This document shows, one piece after another, positions 26,097 to 32,699 of a stretch of DNA of 46,038 bases. The stretch lies in the NCBI GenBank assembly GCA_009928985.1, contig SABL01000008.1, positions 1-46,038 of the forward strand, given 5' to 3'. Source of the DNA: Clostridia bacterium (GTDB lineage: Bacteria > Bacillota > Clostridia > Saccharofermentanales > UBA5734). The notes under the pieces were generated by a model. The model was not told the DNA's origin and did not search any database. It was given only the letters and a program-made list of their open reading frames with translations. Both the position numbers and the translations under genes were made by a program. Positions within the stretch are counted from its first letter, which is position 1; every line of letters begins with the position of its first letter.

Positions 26097-27359
26097 ATGA
26101 ATCGACTGCATAACCACCCTCTGATCGATACCTTGCACCAGGTCAAAGGCAATCCCAGGGCCTGCCTGTTCACGGAACCCCTCTGGGGCATCCCATTCAA
26201 TTTATACGCCCCATTCATCACTCTTTACATGTATGCCCTGGGGGTCCAGGACCAGCAGATCGGCCTGATCCTGACGATCGGCATGGTCCTGCAGGTCTTT
26301 ACAGCCGCCCTGGGCGGGATTGTCACCGACAAATATGGCCGCCGCAGCGTGACATTCTTGATCGATCTAGTTGCCTGGAGCATTCCAACCTTGATCTGGA
26401 TGCTGGCCCAGAACTTCTGGTGGTTCCTGGCTGCAGCCGTTTTCAACAGCCTGTGGCACATCACCAATACATCCTGGCAATGCTTGCTGGTCGAAGACAC
26501 CGAGCCCCGTCTGCTGGTCAACATTTACACTTGGGTCAATATTGCCGGTTTGCTGGCGGTCTTTTTTGCCCCTCTGTCCACTTTGCTGGTCGATCGTTTT
26601 TCACTGGTACCGACGGTCAGGGTCCTCTACTTACTGGCCTTTGTCCTCATGACTGCCAAATTTGTGATCCTGTATGTCTGGAGCACAGAAACAGCCCAAG
26701 GGACTAAACGGATGGCAGAAACGAAACACCAGTCTCTTTTCTTCTTGCTGCTCGGCTATCAAAGGGTGTTTGGCAAAGTGATCCGGTCCCGGGAAATGCG
26801 CCTGGCGCTTGTCATCTCGGTCATTGTCAACATCACGTCCATTTCGATCACCAACTTCTTCGCCCTCTACATCACCCTGGATGTCGGGATCCCGGAAAAG
26901 TATGTCGCGCTCTTTCCGATCGGCCGGGCCGTGATCATGCTGCTGTTCATGTTCATCATCCAGCCACTGACCAACCGCCTTCACTATCGGCCAGTCTTTC
27001 TGACCGGCTTTACCATCTACCTGGCCAGCCATGTGTTCCTGCTCCTGTCACGACCGGATAGCCAGCTGCTGGTCATTGTCTACACACTGCTGGAAGCCAT
27101 AGCGTTTGCCCTGGTCGTTCCGCGGCGCGATGCGCTGGGCGCAGTTTTTTATGACAAGGAAGACCGGGCTCGTGTCATGAGCCTGATCTATGTGATCATG
27201 ATTGCCGTCTCCTCACCCTTCGGATCGATACTGGGCTATCTGTCAGCGCTGGACCGGCGCCTGCCATTCGCCTTGAACATGCTCCTGTTCATCGTATTGG
27301 CTGTAGTGGTTGCAACCTCGAAAGTGCTCGAACGCCAAGACCTGCAGCAGGAAGCCTGA
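26097..27359 (+). CDS. MFS transporter
   Basis: The 420-residue protein has about 12 membrane segments, with the MFS A-motif as GGIVTDKYGRRSVTF between segments 2 and 3 and a central hydrophilic loop (TAQGTKRMAETKHQ). SLWHITNTSWQCLLVEDTEP lies in segments 4-5. Substrate cannot be predicted. It is 82 bp after the diguanylate cyclase in the same direction; cotranscription is possible. No terminator with a U-run is evident right after it. Confidence 0.8.
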   Translation: MNRLHNHPLIDTLHQVKGNPRACLFTEPLWGIPFNLYAPFITLYMYALGVQDQQIGLILTIGMVLQVFTAALGGIVTDKYGRRSVTFLIDLVAWSIPTLIWMLAQNFWWFLAAAVFNSLWHITNTSWQCLLVEDTEPRLLVNIYTWVNIAGLLAVFFAPLSTLLVDRFSLVPTVRVLYLLAFVLMTAKFVILYVWSTETAQGTKRMAETKHQSLFFLLLGYQRVFGKVIRSREMRLALVISVIVNITSISITNFFALYITLDVGIPEKYVALFPIGRAVIMLLFMFIIQPLTNRLHYRPVFLTGFTIYLASHVFLLLSRPDSQLLVIVYTLLEAIAFALVVPRRDALGAVFYDKEDRARVMSLIYVIMIAVSSPFGSILGYLSALDRRLPFALNMLLFIVLAVVVATSKVLERQDLQQEA

Positions 27360-27427
27360 CCCTGTACGGGATTAAGATGCTTCTATCTTGCTTGCGTTGA
27401 CAATCGCTGGCAAAGGATTCATGCTGA

Positions 27428-27626
27428 TTATGGGCAAATTACTTGCCCGCAGTGCGGTGCCAAAATGGCACGCGCGTAGCTAATAGTACCGTCACTTTTT
27501 TGAACCAGGGTCCCGGAGCGTAACGGCCAGGGATCCTTTTCATCGGCGATTTCACTGTGAAAACCAGCTGATGCCAGCAGGTCAATCGATGTGCCGCCGA
27601 GCAGGGCCATAAACAAATTGATTCAT
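27428..27626 (-). CDS. Hypothetical small ORF, start in a different frame from the body
   Basis: A consensus AGGAGG (27632-27637) stands five bases before an ATG at 27626, but that frame stops after 14 codons (MNQFVYGPARRHID). The neighbouring frame, open to the stop at 27428, encodes MALLGGTSIDLLASAGFHSE and about 40 further residues. Removing one T from the TTT near 27615 would join them as MNQLFMALLGG. Either a one-base error or mutation, or the ribosome site belongs to a short upstream peptide. I do not recognise the family. The rest of 27360-27427 shows only a short hairpin (27374-27389). Confidence 0.3.
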
Positions 27627-27664
27627 GAGGTCCTCCTGGCTTATGGTCGGATCAACTCCATTAT

Positions 27665-27706
27665 AAAACCCCAGCGGCTGGATTTGATTCCAAACGCTGG
27701 GGTTTT
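27665..27706 (-). terminator. Terminator of the zinc-ribbon gene
   Basis: AAAACCCCAGCG is exactly complementary to 27695-27706. Read on the minus strand the stem ends in GGGGTTTTATAA, about 60 bp after the zinc-ribbon stop; the plus-strand reading ends in GGTTTTG and may also function. Confidence 0.75.
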
Positions 27707-27764
27707 GATGATTGCTGGGGCGAGCTGGTATAGAACCGGCTCGAGTCTACAGGAGACTTTTTAC

Positions 27765-28085
27765 TTAGAAGCGGCTGCGGGGCTTGAAGCAGTCGCGGCA
27801 GAAGACGGGTTTGTCGTTGCTCGGACGGAAGGGGACCATGGTCTCCTTGCCGCAGGCGGCACAGATGGCCGGGAACATTTCGCGCTGTTCGGAACGGAAG
27901 TTGCCGTTGCCATAGCCACCACGGCTGCCGCCGCGGTCGTTATTACGATTCTGCTTGCGGGCTGCGCGGCAGTCCGGGCAACGGGTCGGCTCATTGGTGA
28001 AGCCTTTTTCAGCGTAGAAAGCCTGTTCGCTTTCTGTGAAGACGAAAGTGGCGCCGCAATCTTTGCATGAGAGTGATTTGTCCAT
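27765..28085 (-). CDS. Double zinc-ribbon domain protein
   Basis: The 106-residue protein has two CxxC pairs in the first half (SLSCKDCGATFVFTESEQ and EPTRCPDCRAARK), a basic Gly/Arg/Asn-rich linker (NNDRGGSRGGYGNGN), and two more pairs (ICAACGKETMVPF and VFCRDCFKPRSRF). This matches small zinc-ribbon proteins widespread in Clostridia; nucleic-acid binding is likely but unproven. The ATG at 28085 follows AAAGGAAA; the frame is open to 28208 but that part is leader. It is preceded by about 200 nt of structured untranslated RNA. Confidence 0.85.
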   Translation of the reverse strand: MDKSLSCKDCGATFVFTESEQAFYAEKGFTNEPTRCPDCRAARKQNRNNDRGGSRGGYGNGNFRSEQREMFPAICAACGKETMVPFRPSNDKPVFCRDCFKPRSRF

Positions 28086-28154
28086 GTGTGTGTTTCCTTT
28101 ACTTTTTGTGGCGCCGTGTTCGATCGCCAGATTTGAATGTGCGCCCCTTGGCAA

Positions 28155-28283
28155 GAAAAAACCCCCGAAACGATGTGCTCCAGGAGTCCTACCGGCTGTG
28201 GCCCCCACAGCGTTACCATTCCCTAGCGATCAGGCGAGACCTTGCGATCTCTTTTCGAGCGGACTGTCTTAGTCCGGTGCGTG
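28155..28283 (-). ncRNA. Structured 5' leader or small RNA upstream of the zinc-ribbon gene (class unknown)
   Basis: Downstream of a good promoter the minus-strand transcript can form at least three hairpins: a 6-bp stem at 28260-28276, a 6-bp stem capped by a GCAA (GNRA) tetraloop at 28236-28251, and a 7-bp stem at 28195-28211 (GCTGTGG/CCACAGC). It ends with GGGGG followed by six U (28166-28156), where a weak ACUCC/GGGGU stem could terminate. This suggests an attenuator, riboswitch-like leader or independent small RNA. I could not match it confidently to a known class. Confidence 0.45.
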
Positions 28284-28289
28284 ATTAGA

Positions 28290-28318
28290 ATCATAACACG
28301 ACTTTTCATATATTGCAA
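28290..28318 (-). promoter_or_regulatory. Promoter of the zinc-ribbon leader/gene
   Basis: On the minus strand TTGCAA (28313-28318) and TATGAT (28290-28295) are separated by exactly 17 bp. The expected transcription start is near 28283, giving a leader of about 200 nt. Confidence 0.55.
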
Positions 28319-28348
28319 CAGCAATTTATAGATATTGATTTATTTTTG

Positions 28349-28681
28349 TTAATGGGTGTAGTCAATCATGCGGATTTCCTGGCCTACCTCACGTTCGATT
28401 GCCGCCTTCATCTGCTCCACGTGAGGGCAGGGGAATCCGATCGGATTCCCGCGGGTGATGCAGGACGCCAGGGCGATGGTGTCGGCTCCCCGACGGACCA
28501 TTTCAGCTGCCCGGGACACAGCTTTCTTGCCCGGGCAGCCACCACAGGTGTTCACACCAATCAATACGATGTCTTCTTCGATACCTTTGAAAGCGAGAAC
28601 TTTCTTGTCCATGACTTTGATACAGGTCGTTGCGGGGCACATGTCTTCGGTTTGCAGGCAACGGATCAGGCCGACTTTCAC
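28349..28681 (-). CDS. CGGC domain-containing protein
   Basis: The 110-residue protein carries the family's name motif in GVNTCGGCPGKKAVSRA, with further cysteines in MKVGLIRCLQTEDMCPATTC and SCITRGNPIGFPCPHVEQM. The cysteine set suggests binding of a metal or Fe-S cluster; the function is not established. It starts with GTG at 28681, nine bases after GGAGG, and three bases beyond the ArsR stop, so it is translationally coupled to ArsR and lies in the cysteine desulfurase operon. Confidence 0.85.
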   Translation of the reverse strand: MKVGLIRCLQTEDMCPATTCIKVMDKKVLAFKGIEEDIVLIGVNTCGGCPGKKAVSRAAEMVRRGADTIALASCITRGNPIGFPCPHVEQMKAAIEREVGQEIRMIDYTH

Positions 28682-28684
28682 TTG

Positions 28685-29016
28685 TTATTTCCTCCAACAG
28701 ATAAGTTTGGTTGTCATTATTCGATCATAGCGCTCGATCATGGCTTCGCGCATCAGAAAACAGGCTTGGAGTGTTTTTTGATTCGAGAGGTGGTAGTAGA
28801 TCTTGTTGCCGACGCGGCGCGATGCGACCACACCCTTTTCATGCATGTTCGCCAGGTGCTGTGAGACATTGGGAATCAAAACGTCCATTCTGGTGGCTAG
28901 TTCTTCCACACAGAGCTCCTCCTCGCCTGGTAGAAACAAAATTCTATTCGCTTGGTATTGCCCATGAATTTGCAGAATTCCGCATGCATGGCATAGAGTT
29001 CTTTGCGGCTCTGCAT
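28685..29016 (-). pseudogene. ArsR-family metalloregulator with an apparent one-base frameshift
   Basis: From ATG 29016 the frame reads MQSRKELYAMHAEFCKFMGN then TKRIE, a normal ArsR N-terminus, and then goes out of phase near 28940-28946. The shifted frame continues with LFLPGEEELCVEELA, the winged-helix recognition part VLIPNVSQHLANMHEKGVV and VGNKIYYHLSN to a stop at 28685. A single A missing from GAA(A)TTTTG would restore KRIEILFLPG. The start lies one base after the cysteine desulfurase stop. ArsR proteins repress metal- or redox-linked operons; with the frameshift, only a truncated product could form. Sequencing error is an alternative. Confidence 0.75.
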
Positions 29017-29017
29017 C

Positions 29018-30139
29018 TCACTGATCTCGCTTCAGAATGGTCAGGATCTGGTCCACGACCAGATTGATTTCGGTTTTCTGGGTAAAGCGTCCCAGACTGA
29101 AGCGGACAGCACCGCGGCCGATTTCCGGAGAAGCGCCCATGGCCCTGAGGACAGGAGACAAGGCTGTTTCGCCTGAGTGGCAAGCTGAACCGGTTGAGGC
29201 GGCCACATCAGGTAGCTGAGCCAGCAGTTCGTGCCCATTCCAGCCCAGGAAACTGATGTTCAGGGTATTTGGCAAGCGATCGGTGGGATGCCCGTTGAGA
29301 TGTATCTGGTCGCCGAGGTTGTTTTGCAGATCACTCCAGAAATAGTCGGTCATCTCGCGGATGATCGGATTGCTAAGCTGAATCTGGGCGATTTCACACG
29401 CCTGCCCGAGAGCAACATCGTAGGGGACGTTCTCTGTGCCGGCGCGCAGGCCGCGTTCGTGGCCAGCGCCATGGATCAGGGAATCAATTTCGACCCCCTG
29501 TCGGATGTACAGAGCGCCGATGCCCTTGGGTGCATAGAGTTTGTGCCCGGCAACAGTCAGGAAATCGACCCCCAGATCCTGGACATCGGTAACGATTTTG
29601 CCAACGGTCTGGGCTGCATCGGTGTGAAACAAGGCGCCCTGGCGATGGGCCAGCTCAGCCAGATGGCGAATCGGCTGGATGGTGCCGGTCTCGTTATTGG
29701 CATGCATGATGCTGACCAGGGTCGTGCGGTCGGTCAGAGCTGTCGCCAGATCGTCGGGCTGAACCTGACCGTAGGCATCCACTGGCAGGTATGTGATCTC
29801 AAAACCCTGTGTGCTCAGCCAAGAGCAGACATTGAGCACAGCCGGGTGCTCAATCTCTGAGGTGATGATGTGGTTGCCCTGGCTCCTGAGGTGCCAGGCG
29901 ACGCCTTTGATGGCTGTATTGTTGGACTCGCTGCCGCCACTGGTGAAAAGGATTTCGCTGGTGGTGCAGTTAAGGAGTTTTGCGACCTGGGCGCGAGCGT
30001 TTTCCACGGCAGCCTTGGCTGTCTGACCATAGGCATGACTGCTGGACGGGTTGCCGAAATGCTGGAAGATGAATGGCATCAAGGCCTTGGCTACACCTGG
30101 GTCCACGGGGGTGGTGGCATTGTAATCCAGATAAATCAT
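29018..30139 (-). CDS. Cysteine desulfurase (NifS/IscS class)
   Basis: The 373-residue PLP enzyme starts MIYLDYNATTPVDPG, with LFTSGGSESNNTAIKG, HANNETGTIQPI, the PLP-binding lysine in TVAGHKLYAPKG, and the catalytic cysteine in ASTGSACHSGE. It releases sulfur from L-cysteine as persulfide for Fe-S cluster or thio-cofactor assembly. GGAG seven bases before the ATG supports the start. It leads an operon with ArsR and the CGGC protein, no scaffold gene (IscU/NifU) being adjacent, which suggests a dedicated rather than housekeeping role. Confidence 0.93.
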   Translation of the reverse strand: MIYLDYNATTPVDPGVAKALMPFIFQHFGNPSSSHAYGQTAKAAVENARAQVAKLLNCTTSEILFTSGGSESNNTAIKGVAWHLRSQGNHIITSEIEHPAVLNVCSWLSTQGFEITYLPVDAYGQVQPDDLATALTDRTTLVSIMHANNETGTIQPIRHLAELAHRQGALFHTDAAQTVGKIVTDVQDLGVDFLTVAGHKLYAPKGIGALYIRQGVEIDSLIHGAGHERGLRAGTENVPYDVALGQACEIAQIQLSNPIIREMTDYFWSDLQNNLGDQIHLNGHPTDRLPNTLNISFLGWNGHELLAQLPDVAASTGSACHSGETALSPVLRAMGASPEIGRGAVRFSLGRFTQKTEINLVVDQILTILKRDQ

Positions 30140-30177
30140 GAGACGTCTCCTGTCATTCCTGGATCTGTTTCATGTGC

Positions 30178-30215
30178 GTAGATATTTAGATACAAATAAC
30201 GTTACAAGTAGCCAA
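30178..30215 (-). promoter_or_regulatory. Possible operator/promoter region of the cysteine desulfurase operon
   Basis: The 204-bp gap before the desulfurase gene contains an AT-rich stretch with repeated TAGATA words (GTAGATATTTAGATAC) and the palindrome TAACGTTA. An ArsR-type repressor site would be expected here, but I cannot define the half-sites with certainty. The rest of the gap shows nothing clear. Confidence 0.25.
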
Positions 30216-30343
30216 GTGGACTGTCAATCCACTAAACTGGAATCATGAACAGGGAGTGACGGACATGGTGCCAAAGGATCGACGAATTAGCCAGTCTATC
30301 AAGTCCTAAATAAGCTCAGTGTATATGACTAAAAGGTAAAATC

Positions 30344-31075
30344 ATGATGACAATAGCCATCTGTGACGATGATCAAAAACAACTTGATCTCATGCAAGAT
30401 CTTCTTGCTCAATACAAACTCGAACATACACACCTTGATTTGACTGTAACTTCTTTTGCGGCATCTTTAGAGATGCTATCTTTTGTCGAAGATCATGGAG
30501 GGTTTGACATTTACCTCCTTGATATCTATATGCCAGGATTTTCAGGCACACAAGCGGCCAGGCAACTACGACAGCTAGGCGACAAAGGGGAAATCATCTT
30601 TCTTACCAGCTCTCGCGATAGCGCTTTGGAAGCATTTGAAGTGGATGCTTGCCAATACATTACCAAACCGTTTTCAGATCGCACTTTTTTCCTGGCTTTG
30701 GACAAAGTTTTTAACCGAATGAAGGTCGAGCGCCGCCATTTCATTACCCTAAAAACAACCGAGGGAATGATGAGGCTCTATACAAGAAATGTGGTTTTCA
30801 CTGAACCCGGCAGAAATAATTACCAAATGATCCATTTGATCAACAAAGAAAAAGTTGAAGTGCGTATGACTTCGTGCGAGCTTTTTGAGCTTTTGGCACC
30901 AGCCAAATTTTTTGTGAGATGTGGTGCCTCGGTCAATTTGAATTTGAAGTTTGTCCGGCAAATCACGAAGGAGTTCATCTACTTCGATACAGGTGAATCG
31001 ATCACCTATCCCTATCGGGCTTACCAGACGCTAAAGGAAGCATTTTTGTCTTTTCAACTTTCCCTGAATGAGTAG
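30344..31075 (+). CDS. LytTR-type response regulator (AgrA/VirR-like)
   Basis: The 243-residue protein has a receiver domain with the acidic pocket at residues 8-10 (IAICDDDQ), phospho-acceptor D60 in YLLDIYMPG, and K108 in CQYITKPF. It is followed by a LytTR DNA-binding domain (about 135-240) with LYTRNVVFTEPGRNNY and VRCGASVNLNLKFVRQI. Such regulators bind paired direct repeats about one 21-bp period apart. It lies just upstream of its sensor kinase. Paired repeats of this spacing occur at 31080-31110 and 32535-32565. The surrounding DNA reads more AT-rich than the metabolic genes, so lateral acquisition is possible. Confidence 0.9.
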   Translation: MMTIAICDDDQKQLDLMQDLLAQYKLEHTHLDLTVTSFAASLEMLSFVEDHGGFDIYLLDIYMPGFSGTQAARQLRQLGDKGEIIFLTSSRDSALEAFEVDACQYITKPFSDRTFFLALDKVFNRMKVERRHFITLKTTEGMMRLYTRNVVFTEPGRNNYQMIHLINKEKVEVRMTSCELFELLAPAKFFVRCGASVNLNLKFVRQITKEFIYFDTGESITYPYRAYQTLKEAFLSFQLSLNE

Positions 31076-31079
31076 GTGG

Positions 31080-31110
31080 CAATTACCCCCAAAAAGATGT
31101 CAATTGCCCC
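31080..31110 (+). promoter_or_regulatory. Paired direct repeat (site 1), probable LytTR regulator binding site before the sensor kinase
   Basis: CAATTACCCC (31080-31089) and CAATTGCCCC (31101-31110) repeat with a 21-bp period. The same word pair and period recur at 32535-32565. It ends 10 bp before a weak -35 (TTGGAT, 31121) with TATAAC at 31144. Confidence 0.6.
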
Positions 31111-31120
31111 GGAAATGTTT

Positions 31121-31149
31121 TTGGATCGACCAAGGTGCTAGGCTATAAC
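31121..31149 (+). promoter_or_regulatory. Probable promoter of the sensor kinase gene
   Basis: TTGGAT (31121-31126) and TATAAC (31144-31149) are 17 bp apart. The weak -35 immediately downstream of the direct repeats fits activation by the LytTR regulator. Confidence 0.4.
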
Positions 31150-31169
31150 AAAACGAGGGGGAAGCGGAT

Positions 31170-32473
31170 GTGCTGTATACTATCTTAGCGTTTGTATCTT
31201 TCCTGCAATCCGTCATCGGCTTCACATGGATCTCCTCCTCGGTCATGGTGTTTAAAGAGCCCGTCAGAAGACGAATGATCGCTGGGCTGAGCGTCATGAT
31301 TCTCGGAATCTGTCCCTTACGTTTCTCCTCTATGCTCAAGGGGTCGATTCAGTTGAGAGGGTGGCAGTTCTTTTTATTTTGGGGATTGAACTCTCCTGGT
31401 TTTTGATTTGTTCAGGGGACCGTTTTTTTGTGTCCCTTTTTAGCTTTTTGACCTTTGTCAATGTCTATATCTCCATTGGTTTTTTCGGTGACACCGTTGC
31501 CTCCGGATTGGAAGGGAATGCTGCGGTTGCCACGCTGATCGTGATCCGGACGATCCTTTACTTGATGATTGTTCCACTCTTGTTTAAATATGTTAAACCA
31601 CGGTTTCGAAATCTGGTTGAGACCTTGGACAAAGAGTGGAGAACAGCATTCCTGGTTCCTTTCACTTTTTTAATCCTGCAAATAGTAGTGCTGTACTATC
31701 CTGAAGCTTACTGGCATTGGTCCTTGAATGCATGGTCAAGAATCATCATCATGACCGTGTATGGGTTGTTTCTGGCGGTCTATTACCTCTTGTATATTCA
31801 AGCGAGTGCCATTGTCGAGAAATACGCTTTGGAAAAGCGCCAGCTGCTCATGGTCCAACAGGAGAAATTGTGGGAAGCAGAACTAAGTCGCCAAAAGGCA
31901 ACTGCGGTTTTGGCGGCACAACAGCGCCACGATTTACATCATCACAACACGGTGGTCATGGGATTGCTGCAAAGTGGAGAGATCGAGAAACTCCAACTTT
32001 ACATGAAAAGCTTTGATTCTACGATCGATGTGCAGAACAGCTCTTCGTATTGTCTAAATCCAATCGCCAACAGCATCGTGAATTATTACGCCCACCAAGC
32101 CAGAAGTGAGCAGATCAAAACTGGTTTTGATATCAACATCCCAGAAAGCATTGGCATTGATCCTGTCGATTTAACGTGCATTCTTGGCAACGCGTTAGAA
32201 AATGCTTTGGAAGCCTGTCAAAGATTACCAAAGGATCAAGTGAAAGAAATCATGGTCAAAGCCATCTATCTTGATCATCGTTTGCGGGTCAGGATTGAGA
32301 ATACTTGCGATGCCAACATCGAATTTGATGGCGAACTGCCTGTAACAAAAAAGGTCGGCGGAGGGACAGGAACAAGAAGCATCCTCTATACCGCTGAACG
32401 CTATGATGGGACTGCGGGCTTTTCTGCTGTGGATGGGAAGTTCATCGCGCAAATTGTACTGAACGAGAAATAA
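31170..32473 (+). CDS. GHKL sensor histidine kinase (AgrC-like), split by an apparent -1 frameshift
   Basis: Translation begins at GTG 31170 after a GAGGGGG ribosome site and reads LYTILAFVSFLQSVIGFTW ... SVMILGICPL, then stops at about 31406. The -1 frame, entered at TGTCCC near 31311-31316, continues LTFLLYAQGVDSVERVAVLF and runs to 32473. The full product would be about 434 residues. It would have six or so membrane segments, the H-box QQRHDLHHH (phospho-accepting His), the N-box LGNALENALEAC and the G-box GGGTGTRSI. It pairs with the LytTR regulator upstream. The largest intact open frame starts at 31361. One C missing from a CCCC run explains the break; programmed frameshifting or assembly error are alternatives. 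Confidence 0.8.
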
Positions 32474-32486
32474 ACAGAGCATGTCC

Positions 32487-32524
32487 AAACCAGCTGTCGA
32501 CGATTGTTGATGGCTGGTTTTTTG
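32487..32524 (+). terminator. Terminator after the sensor kinase gene
   Basis: AAACCAGC pairs with GCTGGTTT, with an inner TCGAC/GTTGA stem around a gatt loop, followed by a U-run. It insulates the regulator genes from the giant surface-protein gene. Confidence 0.85.
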
Positions 32525-32534
32525 TCTTGATAGG

Positions 32535-32565
32535 CAAATACCCCGAAATTCATGGCAATTACCCC
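32535..32565 (+). promoter_or_regulatory. Paired direct repeat (site 2), probable LytTR regulator binding site before the giant surface-protein gene
   Basis: CAAATACCCC (32535-32544) and CAATTACCCC (32556-32565) repeat with a 21-bp period, matching site 1. The second repeat shares GGCAATTACCCC exactly with site 1. A poor -10 (TAAAGT, 32594) follows, as expected for an activator-dependent promoter. Confidence 0.6.
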
Positions 32566-32699
32566 ATAAAAATTTGTTGTATCCCTATTTTGATAAAGTA
32601 GCGTTAGATAAAAATCAACGCTTGTATTTTCTTGATCGTTATGAGAATTCAAGTGCCAATTTATTCATCATCGAATTGCGATCTAGCGGGGAGTCCGAC

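Noticed and set aside
27423-27470. Plus-strand zinc-knuckle-like peptide (QITCPQCGAKMARA)
   Set aside because: Only a single CxxC in a short frame without a start codon or ribosome site; likely coincidence with a small hairpin (GTGCCA/TGGCAC).
28195-28283. Resemblance of the zinc-ribbon leader to c-di-GMP-I (GEMM) or TPP riboswitches
   Set aside because: Shared words such as CACGCA, CGCAAGG and CCTGATC occur, but the conserved helices and tertiary-contact motifs of those classes cannot be assembled in order.
32574-32699. 42-codon N-terminal extension of the giant protein
   Set aside because: The part before ATG 32700 overlaps the promoter region, lacks a ribosome site, and would bury the hydrophobic signal segment; the ATG at 32700 has a good site.
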